NCBI GenBank assembly: GCA_028564705.1
Contig: JAPXFQ010002633.1
Location: forward strand, 1,139,001 to 1,203,000
Source: Apricaphanius iberus
Lineage: Eukaryota; Chordata; Actinopteri; Cyprinodontiformes; Aphaniidae
DNA length: 64,000 nucleotides
Direction: 5' to 3'
Shown here: positions 1 through 11,667 of the stretch, in pieces
How the letters are laid out: each line of letters begins with the position of its first letter
Numbering within the stretch: the first letter of the stretch is position 1
Program-made: the position numbers and the translations under genes
The notes under the pieces: model-generated
The model's database searches: none
What the model saw: only the letters and a program-made list of their open reading frames with translations
Told to the model about the DNA's origin: nothing

Positions 1-156
1 ACACATGACAAGATGCTTAACCAGGTGATCACCGTTAAAATTTTAATCTGCGTGTGTGACTTTGCAGGGATCCTACAGCTGGATATTTGGGCCAAAGGTT
101 AGCTAGTTGTTAGACCACAGACAGGTGTGGGATATACAGGAGAGGGTGTTTATGCT

Positions 157-220
<64 letters not shown>

Positions 221-458
221 GAGACTGCTGATGACAGTGAGTTGTGATAAGGTTAGCAGATAATCCTGGCCCGGTGAATGACAGTAAGTGGATTACATAA
301 CACCTTTGCTACCTAGTTTGTTATTCATTGCCTCAGCGCTCTGAGTTTACAGGCCAGTTGTTAGTTTTGGCCTTTTTGTGAACATTTAATGTGCTTCTGA
401 GAACAATGTTTGTTTTTGAAACAAGGAATATAAGCAAATGAGTGCTTGAGTGTGTCAC
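1..458 (-). other. arhgef17: arhgef17 intron 2, first 458 bases
   Basis: Begins with GTGACA directly after exon 2. It contains a TG microsatellite and otherwise nothing I can identify. The next coding exon, expected to begin with Gly-Tyr as in human, is not found before the window edge. Confidence 0.85.
156..218. repeat. (TG)n microsatellite
   Basis: About 63 bases of TG repeat with a short GGGTGGG interruption in the middle. Confidence 0.95.
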
Positions 459-536
459 CTGAATAAGAGTGCGTAGAGACTCAACGTATGACTGCTCTGT
501 GTCCAGGAGGGTCATCATTACATGTTTTCTCATGTC
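459..536 (-). CDS. arhgef17: ARHGEF17 coding exon 2, start of the DH (RhoGEF) domain
   Basis: This 78-base exon gives 26 residues: D-M-R-K-H-V-M-M-T-L-L-D-T-E-Q-S-Y-V-E-S, then L-R-T-L-I-Q. That is the start of the Dbl-homology domain of ARHGEF17, where the human protein reads MRKHVAMTLLDTEQSYVESL. The E-x-x-Y-V-x-x-L pattern is typical of helix 1 of DH domains, which contacts Rho GTPases and drives GDP/GTP exchange. The acceptor is a pyrimidine-rich tract ending in TTTGTAG just before GAC. The donor is CAG followed by GTGACA. Both boundaries are phase 0, so exon 1 joins as V then D, matching the human V-D-M junction. The short frame continues past the donor into intron sequence, which should not be read as protein. 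The rest of the DH, the PH domain and the C-terminal region lie outside the window. Confidence 0.93.
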
Positions 537-1020
537 CTACAAAGGAATGGAACAGTATAGATAAGGGAAGATTAGACATTTCATTCCTTTCTCACAAGCA
601 CAATACTGATTTATGTAACGTGAACGTTCCACAATATACATATATATATATATAAAACAGTCGCATGAAGACACATATTTGCAGTTCGGGGAACAGTTGA
701 GCTATCCTTGTATGTGGGATCTATGATCACTTTCCTCATATACAGAACCAGAAAATATAAATAAACATAAGTAAAAAAAAAACAAAAAACAAAGAATGCA
801 GAAAACAAAGACTGGCATAACATGGAAACTTGGTAGTAGAATAGCTGAGTCACAGATCACTCTTTTCCGATACTGCAACTTAAGTTGGGAAGCTTTGTAA
901 GACAGCCGACTGCAAGTGAGCTACCTGAGAAGACAGCTGAACTTGACAATTTTTATTACTCTTCAAAGTGCAGAACCGTAAATATTAAAGGTATAATGTT
1001 CTAAGCACAGTGTATTCAAA

Positions 1021-1631
1021 AATGAGTCCATCCATCCATCCAGCTTATTCATGGAGGGTCGTGGGGGAGCTGGTATCTGTCTCCAGCGGTCATCGGTGAG
1101 AGGTCGCCGGTCCATCACAGGGCAACACAGAGACAAACAACCATGCACACACACACTCATCCCTAACGGCAATGTAGAGAGATCAATTAGCCATCATCAA
1201 CAATCATGTTGTTGAACTGTGGCAGGAAGCCAGAGTTCCTGGAGGGAACCCATGCATGAACAGGGAAAACATGCAAAGTCCATGCAGAAAGACCCCGGGC
1301 CGGGATTCAAACGCAGCGCCTCTTGCTGCAAGGCAGCAGTACTACAGGGCGCCTGTGGCTCTGTGGTAGAGTAGTTGGCTTGCAATCGGAGGGTCGTCTG
1401 TTCGATTCCAGCTTCCTCCAGTCACATGTCGATGTGCCACTGGGCAAGGCACTTAACCAAGAACAAATTCGACATCGATGAATGTTAGCCATGTTGGCTA
1501 TCGGTGTATGAATGGGTGAATGTGGCTTCAATGTAAAGCGCTTTGAGTGGTCAGTATGACTAGAAAAGTGCTATACAAGTTCAGTCCATTTACTCCCAAC
1601 TCTGCCACCCACATTAGCCCAATGAGTCCAT
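1021..1631 (-). mobile_element. tRNA-derived fish SINE, split by a second SINE, with 11-bp target duplication
   Basis: Read on the minus strand this is a common teleost SINE. It has a tRNA-like head, TTTGAATCCCGG as a B-box-like block, a body with TTTGCATGTTTTCCC and GATGGACCGGCGACC, and a GGATGGATGG tail (plus-strand 1026-1042). The head is interrupted at 1347-1592 by another SINE and resumes at about 1593-1620 (CTGCCACCCACATTAGCCC). Perfect direct repeats AATGAGTCCAT at 1021-1031 and 1621-1631 flank the whole composite and mark its target-site duplication. The family resemblance is from memory; the flanking repeat is directly visible. Confidence 0.85.
1347..1592 (+). mobile_element. Second tRNA-derived SINE, inserted in the first
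   Basis: Begins GGGCGCCTGTGGCTCTGTGG (A-box-like), then GTTCGATTCC (B box), typical of a tRNA-derived head. The body has ACTGGGCAAGGCACTTAACC and CGGTGTATGAATGGGTGAATG. The tail is AAAGCGCTTTGAGTGG with GTGCTATACAAGTTCAGTCC, a 3' end seen in many percomorph SINEs. TACTAC before and TACTCC after are a possible worn target duplication. Confidence 0.85.
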
Positions 1632-3540
1632 GTATCAAAATGCAAATACGTGTACTAACATTAACATCTCAAATTAGAGAATAATTCATTTTAGCAGTTG
1701 CTTTTCTGATTCCTATTCAAATAAAAGCCTATGCCTGACTGTAAAAACATTACATGAGATGTAAACTGTCAAGAAAAAAAAAAAAAAAACAAATAAAAAA
1801 AAAACAGACCTTCTGGTTTTAAAAAGATTTTATTTAACATTTTAGCTTAAATTAGGACATATTTGTTGATAAAAATCAAGAAACTAGCACTCTGTACAAT
1901 GAAAGAAGACAGCAGAATATAAAAAACTGCAACATGAATCTAACAGAAAAATTAAAGCTCTCATTTGAGCCATCACTCATCTTGGATGAGTGATAATATA
2001 TCAGTGAACTCTATATTCTCTATTTTTTATTACTTGATTGCTTTTGTTGTGAGCAGACAATGCAGAAATCAATAACACCAAATAAAATTAGGGTTTCTTA
2101 TCTTTTTTTAAACTAATACCTTCTACATTTCTGTCAGCTGGGGTTATAAAAAGCACATATGAGTTATGACATTTCTAACATTCTTATAAAGTATGATAAA
2201 AGAAAATATAGAATCCCAAAGACTTCTGAAAGGTGCTTGATACAGAAAGTAAGACATCAATGGTTGTTAGGTGTTAATATTTTGATATATGTAACTGATT
2301 TAGACATTTAAAAATCAATATAACACCTGATAAGACCATAAGAACATTATTAAATAAATGTTAAGGTTACATGGTAGTTCATCTTGCATTGAACACTCCT
2401 CCTTTCGACTTCTGCATGTCCCCTTCTAAATATTAGCATCAAAAGAAAAAAAATAATAAGTCACAGCTGACTAAGTAACAGAAAAAGCAAATCATTTTTA
2501 TGCACAATTTGAGTTCAATATGAGAAACAAAGTAGGCAAATTTCCCTCCTTTCTGCCAAATATCTATTGATTTTTTATATAGTTTGCTGTGTTTTGCAGA
2601 CATCCAAAGGAAAATATACAGCGGGAATACAGATGCAAAGCTAAATCAAAAACACACCAGACTGGAAGTGATGAAGCTGATGTAATCCTCACAAGAAAAA
2701 AACTGAGTCAGCTAAACGCCCTCGCAGTGACTCAAGATGATATGTGGATGTGAGTTAACAACCTTCTTCAACATAACGACATCGGGAAGGAAAGGAGAAC
2801 AAAAAGAAAGGATAGTGCAAAGGTGAAGGCAGGAATGCAGGAAGTTAAGCCCCAGAACAAGAAAATTAGGCGGATAGTGATAGCTTCTCCAAATTTATTT
2901 AGCTTATTGTATTTAAAATAGCTTTCCTTCTATATGCTCTAAAATATCCGTTGTCGTTTTATTTTAAATTGACCGACCATACATTGCTGTGAGATTCCAA
3001 TCCCAGCAATTTCCCTACAGTAAGCATGCTCCACTGTTTATTGTATATTCAAATTGAATATGAGTCCTATTAAGAGGCTAAGAAAACACACAATTAAAAC
3101 TCCAATACTTGGCAGCAAATAACTTGCTAAAGACAATTTCCTATAAGATTTGCTATAATTTCAAAGAAGTTCCCAAATAATTTAGATGTTTATGCGTTGC
3201 GGCTAAAAAAATGCTAAATTGTTACAACAAATTAGATTCTATGAACAAAAAACCAACCAGAATTACTCCATAATAATGTAAGATAAGAATATGATTAACA
3301 ATATAAGAAATTCTACTACCAAAACTGCCCAAACTTAAAAAAAATTGTACTTGTGCTTCACAACTACACAGATAACTTAAGACTAATTTGAGTAAGAGGA
3401 AGATTTGTTGAATATTAGGGAACCAATGATGCCAAAAGTACTGTTTTCATTTTCCCCATCTCTCTTTCTGGAATAAAATGCAGCTTTAAGCAGGGAGGGA
3501 TATAGGACGATGCAAGCCCCTTGACTTGAAAAAATGTGCA
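1632..3540. other. AT-rich intron, nothing identified
   Basis: About 1.9 kb with A-rich runs (around 1775-1805). No coding potential, transposon ends or RNA gene recognised. Confidence 0.6.
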
Positions 3541-3541
3541 A

Positions 3542-3544
<3 letters not shown>

Positions 3545-3592
<48 letters not shown>
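3545..3592. repeat. (AT)24 microsatellite
   Basis: Uninterrupted AT repeat flanked by ATGA on the left and TCAT on the right, so the tract and its edges are self-complementary. Confidence 0.97.
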
Positions 3593-3595
<3 letters not shown>

Positions 3596-4633
3596 TCAGT
3601 CCTTGACAAGGAAATAATGGTAACCATACTCAGTGCTTGGTTCAAAACAACTTGGTAAGATGAGAAGGACACGTGTATCAAAAAGTACTTATCTGCCTGT
3701 CAGGTAAAACATACATATAAACAAAAAAAATGTTTCTAGAAAGGTTACATCAGACAACACAACAATTTACAAGAAATACCCTAACAAATAATATGAAACC
3801 TTTCGGTGATGAGTGGAATAATTGTCATATAGATAACTCTGACACGCATTAGTCGGAAAGAGACTTTGAAAAGATGGCTGCTTGTCTACATTTTTTTGCA
3901 TCATAGTCTTTCACAAGATCACTAAAGTCCAGCTTTCTCACTAGATCACTATCAAGAGACATGAGAGTCAAATGTTTCAGCTTGAATAACTTTGTTTGAA
4001 AAGCGCTTTATAAATAAAGTTTGAAGCTTTTTTTGCCCAATTGTGGATCTGAGTGTATTTATTATTATTTCAAGTTTATAAAATGATTTCTAACCAGCTG
4101 CATTTTTGACAGGCAATGTCAGGTGAAGTCTGAGCACACTGTCCACATTTGGGAAAATGTCCTGTGGTTTCTAAAGCTTAGTTTATAATAAGCATTTTGA
4201 CGAAGACAGATTAACGCAGCGCTATTATCCGTCACCTATGATCACAATTTATCTAATCTGGTCTTTTGGCGATTTTGAGCACAAAGAGGTGCAGAGAAAC
4301 AACCAAAAAAGCTGCAGTGTTTGTTTACATGCATTTTTAAAGTATTCTATGAATATTCTTCTATTTAAAAGTTTTACAGCTTAATAAAAACCTATTTTCT
4401 GCTGTCCATTGCTCCTTGAGGCGGGAGTACGTTCACAAACTGAAGAAAATAAGCTCTTTTAACCAGTAACTACGCTCCAATAGTGAGCAGACCTCCCCCT
4501 GCTGTCCAGGTCGGTTATTGCTTTGCAACAAAGAAAAATCAACAGAGAAAGGAGAGAAAAGAACGATAGAGCACGATCAACGAAAAACATCTCCATCAAT
4601 ACGTCTGCGTCTGGGTGCAAAGTTGCTGTTGAA

Positions 4634-4649
4634 GAAGTATAAACTAGTC
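4634..4649. repeat. Possible Harbinger-like terminal fragment
   Basis: GAAGTATAAACTAGTC resembles the inner end of the terminal repeat of the element at 20184-21752. No partner end was found nearby. Nothing else is identified in 3600-5170, except AAAGCGCTTTATAAATAAAG at about 3999-4018, which looks like the 3' tail of a fish SINE/LINE. Confidence 0.25.
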
Positions 4650-5634
4650 TCAACTATAAAAGCAGTGGCGCATAGCATAAGAGATGCCTTTCCCACCTGT
4701 ATAGAAAGCTGGTTGCCACACTAGATTCGATCCCTATTTTAAGTATGACTCCTGGTATTGTCTGTAAATGCAGCTTCCTTTTACTTTAAGTCGTAGGCTC
4801 TTCTGTCTTTTCACTGACCCTTTCCTCTTTGCAAAGAATCTTTACAAAGACTTCTCTTTTTAATAATTCTCCTAGAGATTGGGTTTGTTTTTAGCGGTGA
4901 TGTATCACATGACCACGGCAAGCATCAGTTATAGCTGGAAGTAACACAGAGAATTCTGTCAGTTTTCAAAACAAAACAATGTTGAGAATCTGAATATAAA
5001 TAAGACATTAATACTGCCCCTGGGTCGGAGCCCCTGTAAGCCCCTCCTAAAGCTTGGCTGTAAGCATCAAGGGTAAATTCATTCCTTTTTTTGCTTTGAA
5101 GAAAGTGATTGGTTTACTTATACCGTAAATTTTGTGGATGTTTAACAGGAGTAGCCAAAAGCAGATCAACAACTTGGGTGGGTGGGGGGTCTGAGGAACA
5201 TGGACCATGTCAGATGTATTATCTCGGGGGATCTCAAGGGAGGCTCCCAAAATACTCTGGTACCAACGGGACATAAATATCAGAGGGAGCCGCAGGCAGA
5301 ACCCTGTGGTGCTTCTACAACCACAACAGCTCTTTCTCCCTCTCACCATGATAGAGAGAGAGGTCGCATAAAAATACACAGAGGAGGACTTTTTTCCTCC
5401 TTTTTGCCTGCTCTGCTCTGCCAGCAGCACTGTGCCCTATAAATAACCTTAACAATAACTTCCCAGAAAGGGTATGTTTAGTGTTTGGCATCTGAAGAGG
5501 TCCCAGGGGCACGGTGGGGTTCCAAAGGAGGCCGAAAGGTGGTGTTTGGATGGGAGGAATGTGTATCGTTGTGGGTGAGGGGCCTTTCAGTGAGAAAAGT
5601 ACTTTTTACTGTACAGCAGAAAGTTTTTTTGCTG

Positions 5635-5664
5635 TTTTTTTTTTTTTTTTTTGGGGGGGGGGGG
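5635..5664. repeat. T18G12 homopolymer junction
   Basis: Eighteen T followed directly by twelve G. Prone to slippage and sequencing length error. Confidence 0.9.
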
Positions 5665-5849
5665 TTGCACCATCTTAACTATTTGGTCAAAGCTGTCTTT
5701 AACTTAGTGTTGCTCTTCCATTCTTCCAGTCATGTCTGTCGTGAACAGAAACTTATAGTGAAGTAAATAACAGGAATAAAAAAGGCTGCAGAGCGAAGAA
5801 AAACACAGTAATAATCATTCCTTTATTTTCCATTATTACCCTGCAAGTG

Positions 5850-6271
5850 TAGCCTGGGTGCCAGCTGAACTTAGTCCCTCCCACAACATGGTCTGGAAGT
5901 TCGGTCTGGTATTCCTACGTTGAGGAGTAATTATGCCCGAACAAAATCTGTTCGGACCAATCAAATCGGGCTGATGATGATTGACAGGTGAACAACAGTA
6001 ACATAATCAACCACGTCACCAAAGAGCGCCTGGGTTGAATTTGTTTACAACAACGATGGCTGCCGCTGGAGAACTGAGATGTGTAGATTCTGCCATCCAG
6101 TCTGTTCTAAAAGATATCAACTGCGCATTAATTTTAAAAGAGGAATTTTAATAGAACAGATAACGTGCATTTTTTTCCTTGTTCGGTTAAAACACGCCCC
6201 ATAATCACAGTCCAATGGAGCAGTATCAGACTCACATTCTGATTACAATTGAGTACGGCTACGTCAGGCTA
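5850..6271. mobile_element. Non-autonomous DNA transposon with target duplication
   Basis: Starts TAGCCTGGG and ends CAGGCTA, giving a 7-bp terminal inverted repeat. It is flanked by perfect direct repeats CTGCAAGTG at 5841-5849 and 6272-6280. The boundary is ambiguous: it can also be read as an 8-bp inverted repeat (GTAGCCTG) with a 7-bp duplication (TGCAAGT). Inside, an ATG at 6056 opens a 31-codon frame (M-A-A-A-G-E-L-R-C-V, then S-V-L-K-D-I-N), which looks like the start of a deleted transposon-borne protein, possibly helicase-like. The superfamily is not certain; a 9-bp duplication would suit a MULE. Confidence 0.7.
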
Positions 6272-6401
6272 CTGCAAGTGGGGAATTAGTCAGAATACTT
6301 TGTGCTTGAGTACTCCATTATATCATGACCAGAACTAGAGTCAGGTGTCTTGCTAAATCATCTGTGACATTTCCTTCAGGTTTTACTCAACTGGTAAACA
6401 A

Positions 6402-6800
6402 TCTCTTACAGTGTCACGAAAAAGTATTTTCCCCATTTATCTTAAAAGTCTCAAGCAGGATATCCTGGAGAGTGTCCACCCATCAGTTCATGACCTTAGG
6501 TACTCAGGTCATGCAGCAGAACAGTGATCCAAAAGCAAAAATGTCTGGTTCTGAATGGCTCAAAATGGTCAAAATGAAGGTTACGGACAGTCAAAGTCCA
6601 AACTCTGGTTGCAGAGATGATGTGACATTAACTTAAGACTGTTCACTGCTCATGCTTAAAAACCCTCCAGTGTGACTGAGTTTAAACATCCTGCAAACAA
6701 GAGTGGGTCCAAATCCCCCCTCAGTAATTCAAAACAATGATTGGCATTTATCGCAAGATTTAGCTCTGCAGCATTAATGACATGGCTCCTAAAGTTTAAA
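6402..6800 (+). mobile_element. Internally deleted Tc1/mariner-like relic
   Basis: The left end, TGTCACGAAAAAGTATTTTC, resembles a fish Tc1-type terminal repeat. Further on, GACAGTCAAAGTCCAAACTC encodes a worn version of the transposase W-P-S-Q-S-P-D-L-N-P block (third catalytic region). CGAGTTTAAACA-like and AGAGTGGGTCC blocks of the C-terminus follow. Stops and frame breaks are frequent, so it is not functional. Confidence 0.55.
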
Positions 6801-8571
6801 CTCATTATCTAAAGTTACAACAGTCTTCCTAAAGCTTCTCATTTAACAATGGGCTAAATGTAGATGTGACACATGCAAACACAAAATGCAAATGCACTGA
6901 ATACACTTTTCATAGGACCACAGCTGCCTCTCTGTGTGAATTTCTAATTTAATTTAAGCCTCATTTATGATTACGTTAACAAATTGACAGCTCTTTTTTT
7001 CTCTTGGAAGCTAAACTGAAATCTACGCTCAGATTGGTTGCTGTTTATTCAGAGTCGGCGTATATTAAGAGTAATTTACAAATCCAGCCGTAGGATTTGC
7101 TGATGAGATACTTGTCGTCCCTATGTTTAACTATGAAAAAGAAGAAAAAGAGGGGAACTTCCCTCAAGACAAGAATGCTCTTCTATTTTCCCTTGGTTGT
7201 CTTTATTAGATTACATACACACTCACACACATCAGAACATGGTGAAATTATGCTTGGAATGCCACTTTCATTTCATGAGCCGGGTTACCATAGTAGCCCA
7301 GGCTGAGAGGCTGAACAATCACAAGACGGCAAGTTTTGCTGCAAAGTTGACAGCAGTGTGGGACAAAAGTCAGCCTATATTAAATGGACATTCTGTCAAA
7401 CTTCAGGAAAAACAGTGGTGGCACTACAGTAGGAGAGTCAATGTTCACTCTTCATAAGCTCCAGAAGCAAAGGAGACGGAGACAAATGCGAACAGAGGAG
7501 TGAGAAAATTTGTGATAACCAATGTTAGTGGTTGAACAACATCTTTAACTTTGCGTAATATTTTGACATTACTATTCAATATTGATTCATTAGAGCTTCA
7601 CTCTGTTTATTTTGAAAGATCAGTAAACAAGACAGGACAACTGCAAAGCTGGCAGAAAGGGAAACATATAGACCTGATCATCCTAGGTACCAACTGCAGA
7701 GCATGTTTGCTTATCGTGTACAAAACTAAACCAATTATGACAAGGAAGACAAAAGCATAACTGAGCTCATGAAATAATTTGTTTTCTTTGTTTTGTTTTT
7801 TTAGTGTGAGCTGAATCTAAGCATCAGAGAGCCATTATCCATGAAAACTTAAACACAGATCAAACAAAAACCATCTCTGGCACTGCAGTTAACAAATATA
7901 TTTTTCTCTTCCAGTAATGCTGAGCACTGAAACAGTTGCACATAAATTTTATAACATTAAGAGTATAATGAAAAAGTTTCTGAAGCAGAAACTGCACACA
8001 ATATTCGTCGGAGCCGCAAGAAAATGTTACAAGTCAGATTATCAATAAGTCGTATGATAACAGAAAACAAATATGCTAAAATGATCCTACCTTTCCAGCA
8101 AATTGCTACAGCACCTGAGTAATTATAGGCAAATTAATTTAAGCATAATCATGGTAGGCCTACTAAGTAGATATAGAGTATTTGATGACATTTGACTGCA
8201 TTATAATTCTACTTCAAACATATATATGTATTGATTTTAATGATGTTAAAGAGTTTTAGTCAAAAAGACAGTTTAATGTAACACAATGCTGTTTCAGTGT
8301 TTGAGTCTTTTTAAGACATTCATTTACGGGGCCCAGATCTTTAGGATCTGAAAAAGCTTTGAATTCAATACAATTTTTTTAAAGCAACAAAAGTCCAAGA
8401 TAACATTAAAATATATTCAGAAAGTCTGGAGTATATTTGTTTAAGACTGCTTTAACAAATTCCAGCAGCCAGCTTAATTTTAAAGAACAGTCTTTAACAA
8501 AAATAAGTCTAGAATTCATATTTATATCTGCTTAAATAGTAAAACCAACTTGGAATTAGTGGGATTGTGGG

Positions 8572-9443
8572 GTGACCTCGGGTGCCCAGTCCATGGAGAG
8601 CATGGAGAAATTGGAGACAATATTTCGAGAACTACGTGATTTCTGTTATGAGAACTTGGATACTCTAAAGGAAATCAAGGATGAAGTCATAACGGCGAAC
8701 AACAGGATAGACGTCTCAGGGGAGCAGGTAATGGAAGTGGGAGACGTTTGCAGTGCATGGAGGATGCGGTACTGGAGCTCCTGGAGCAACAAAAGCAGTT
8801 GGAAAGTAGGTTGGTAGATCAAGAGGGATGTTCGAGGAGGGAAAATGTTCGGATTTACGGAGTGAAGGAGGGAGGGGAGGACAGTGGCAAGTCATTTATA
8901 GATTATGTAGAGGCTCTTGTGAGAGAAAAGCTACAATCGTCCACGTCCCTTCATATTCAGATTGAGAGAGCACACCGGGCCCTGACATCATGCCGATTAA
9001 ATGGTAAGATCCATTGTGGTGAGAATCGCGAGTTTTAAAATGAAAGAATATGTAATGAAGATAGCATGGCAGAAAAGAGGCTTCATGTACGAGGGGAAAA
9101 AAGTGTTTGAGTATTATAATGCTCCACATATATTGAGAAACGCAAGGAATATACAGAGGCAAAAAAGCTTTCAGCCTTGAGAAAAATATGTTTTCAAACA
9201 TTGTTTCCAGCCAGACTTAGGGTGTTTAACGAGGGAGAAACCTGTGTTTCCAACATGGCTGAAGAGGCGACCAAAGACATGGTGAGGAGGGGGATTCAGG
9301 TGACCACAGTGAAACCTACAGAGAGCAGTCTGGAGATGATCAAGCGCCTAACCTGGCAGGCCAATAAACCAAAGCAGGGACAAAAAACCAAAGAGATAGA
9401 ACCTGGCTTTAAACAAAAACTGCACCTCTTTAAGAGAAGCTAG
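8572..9443 (+). pseudogene. L1 ORF1p-like pseudogene
   Basis: Three frame segments together follow a fish L1 ORF1 protein. A coiled-coil start (M-E-K-L-E-T-I-F-R-E-L-R-D-F) is followed after a frameshift near 8740 by L-E-L-L-E-Q-Q-K-Q-L-E-S-R-L and R-R-E-N-V-R-I-Y-G-V, the start of the RNA-binding (Transposase_22/RRM) domain. I-E-R-A-H-R-A-L follows. After further breaks come W-Q-K-R-G-F and F-Q-T-L-F-P-A-R-L-R-V-F, then the C-terminal domain E-E-A-T-K-D-M-V-R-R-G and R-L-T-W-Q-A-N-K. In active L1, ORF1p is the RNA chaperone of the retrotransposition particle. Here the frameshifts make it a dead copy. Identification is from remembered family motifs. Confidence 0.8.
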
Positions 9444-9890
9444 GGAAGGATCTGACGGACATGGGCTTTGGGGCTGTGGACCAAATAGCTTTTAATGTCT
9501 GGGATGTACTTTCTGTAGGACTAAGATGAGAACTGGACTTCTACAAGCTTTAGTTGCTTGACTTAGTTAACACAGGTTATTTTTTATTTCCTTTTTGTCT
9601 TTCTTATAACGGTTGTTCACATATGGACATAGCCAACTGCATCACCAAAGAGGGCCCACTTCCCCTGGAGGGACGAAATTTTCCTTCAGAGCAAACTCAA
9701 CACCAGGGCTAACATAGGGTCAACATGAAAGCATCTTAGGGAGGACCGGAATAGATGGCTTGGTTAATTGCTCAACATTTGGTCTGAGATTATTATCAAA
9801 GAACAGTTTGACAGAACAAAGTAGGATATTGCGATGGATTGCACGATTCAGATTTTACACCTAATACAGCAGATAAGACATTTAGTAGAT

Positions 9891-9942
9891 GGGGGTGTCG
9901 GTGGGGTGGTGGTGGGGATGGGGGGGTGGGGGGTGGGGGGGG
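9891..9942 (+). repeat. G-rich tract with quadruplex potential
   Basis: About 52 bases with at least five runs of three or more G separated by one to six bases, inside the L1 relic between ORF1 and the ORF2 remnant. Confidence 0.85.
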
Positions 9943-9959
9943 TCCAGGCAAGAAATTAG

Positions 9960-10600
9960 TCTCAAAATTTTCTAAAGAATTGAAAAAATTTAAAAGGTCA
10001 TAATATCAGATATATAAAAGAAAAATGGTAGAAAAGTCAGGAAGGATAATAACAGTGGAGGAATGGGCAGAGATTAATTAGCAACAATGGAAAACAACAA
10101 ACTCCTCCGTCCGTAAAAAGGGAATATGGTCGAGAAAACTTTGCTAGATGTTTTAACACCAGGATATGTATGAGATTCTGTGGAGAAAATAAAGCCAACC
10201 ATTACCATTTTTTTGGGAATACCCCTCTATTATACGTTACTGGCAGGATTTAAGTAAAAGCATGGAGAAAATATTGAAAATGTTGAAAAACATTCATTTG
10301 CATTTGAATGTCTGTATTTGGCAATATAAAACAATTTGATTAAGTCGGGGGACAAGAATCTATTCTAAATAATTTTAGTGGCAGGTAAAAAAAGCCATAA
10401 CCAGGCAGTGGTTGAAAACAAACGTACCTAGAATGGAGGATTGGATCATTGTAATGCATGACTTTTTTATGATGGTAAAGTTAACCTTCTCCAGTAAGAT
10501 TACAATTACATACATTAAGGAATTTATGGAAGAACTTGGTCGTTTTTGTTTTATTGCAAAGAGACGACTTAATCCTGTGATAAATTATGTAATTTAGGAA
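9960..10600 (+). pseudogene. L1 ORF2 C-terminal remnant
   Basis: Fragments such as C-F-N-T-R-I-C-M-R-F-C-G-E-N-K-A-N-H-Y-H, F-F-W-E-Y-P and K-K-A-I-T-R-Q-W-L-K-T-N match the cysteine/histidine-bearing end of fish L1 ORF2 (C-x-x-x-x-x-H-x-F-W pattern). They are followed by a worn final segment (E-D-W-I-I-V-M-H-D) with M-V-K-L-T-F. Stops at several points and the missing upstream two kilobases or more show it is a remnant. Confidence 0.65.
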
Positions 10601-10686
10601 CTCCTTTGATTCTTGCTACAAGACATGTTGGGAAAACAGACATAAATGGGTTCTTTGTCTACAGCGAGGGTGTATGCTTGGAAATT

Positions 10687-10691
<5 letters not shown>

Positions 10692-10720
<29 letters not shown>
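10692..10720. repeat. (AT)n microsatellite
   Basis: AT repeat within the presumed 3' UTR of the L1 relic, followed by ACACCCACATATATG. Confidence 0.9.
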
Positions 10721-10724
<4 letters not shown>

Positions 10725-11667
10725 CCACATATATGTAGAGAAGTATACCTTGTATTGTTTTTGGTTTTCTATTCAATACACTTTTTGTCTTTCTTCCCTC
10801 CCCCAAAGAGATAATTGTAAAGTTTTGTGTGTTTATTCTTTATGAACGTGAAAGAAAAAGAAAATAAAAAAAAGAAACATGCAATTGTTCACTTAATTCT
10901 TTATATTCTCAGCCTCTGAAAAAACTAAGAGTAAATCAAAAATAATTTTTTTGTGAATCAGCATAATCAGGATAATAATAAACTTCCATATGTTTATTGA
11001 AGCTATAAATACATAGGTGTGTCACAATCAGCAATATCTAAATGAAACACACCCAACAGAAATAATGAGTCATCTTCATTTTAAACGGGAAATCGGAGAA
11101 CCTTCATCATGTCAGCACTGCAAATCTCAGGAATGATGTGGCTTTAAAAACAGAGTCTGTTTGTGTAATTCAATCACCCCACAAACAGGGGAGTGGTGAT
11201 CATTCAGGGAAGACAAGTCCGTACATCACAGTTTGTCCATCTGAGAGGGGATTCACTTGCATGAGTAGAGCAGTCAAACATTACATGTTAGATTTTTCTT
11301 TTCTTCAACACGTTCATAGTGTCTGACATTAAGCTCATTCAGCTCTCTGTGTGTGTGTTAGAACAGCATGTACTCCTAAAGTTACCAAAGTCCCCCTATG
11401 AGCTTTAGCGATGATGTGGACACAGAGGATAGAGAATACCCCAAATATTCTGGTAAAATAAAACAACACACATAGGAGAACAAATATGTAGCTTTTATGC
11501 TGTTTGACATTAAATTCAGACTAAACCTTTCCTTGTTTTAGACTATTAAGGATTATAACAATATTATTTATATTTCCTACATCACATTTTTATTACTACA
11601 CAATCAGATACTGTACCTAGATAAAGTTGTTTAGTAGTTGGTAGAAGTGCCAAATAAACTATGAATT

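Larger units (their letters stand above)
8560..10876 (+). mobile_element. L1-type LINE relic with large internal deletion
   Basis: Contains a broken ORF1 (8572-9443), an inter-ORF stretch, a G-rich block, the C-terminal end of ORF2 (about 9960-10600) and an A-rich tail (10849-10876). Most of ORF2, including endonuclease and reverse transcriptase, is missing, so it cannot be active. Target duplications were not found. Confidence 0.75.

Noticed and set aside
333..458. Continuation of the exon 2 frame past CAG
   Set aside because: It runs beyond a phase-0 donor (CAG|GTGACA), and the similarity to ARHGEF17 stops exactly there, so it is intron read-through.
1347..1420. tRNA-like sequence with A and B boxes
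   Set aside because: It is the head of a SINE with SINE body and tail attached, not an independent tRNA gene.
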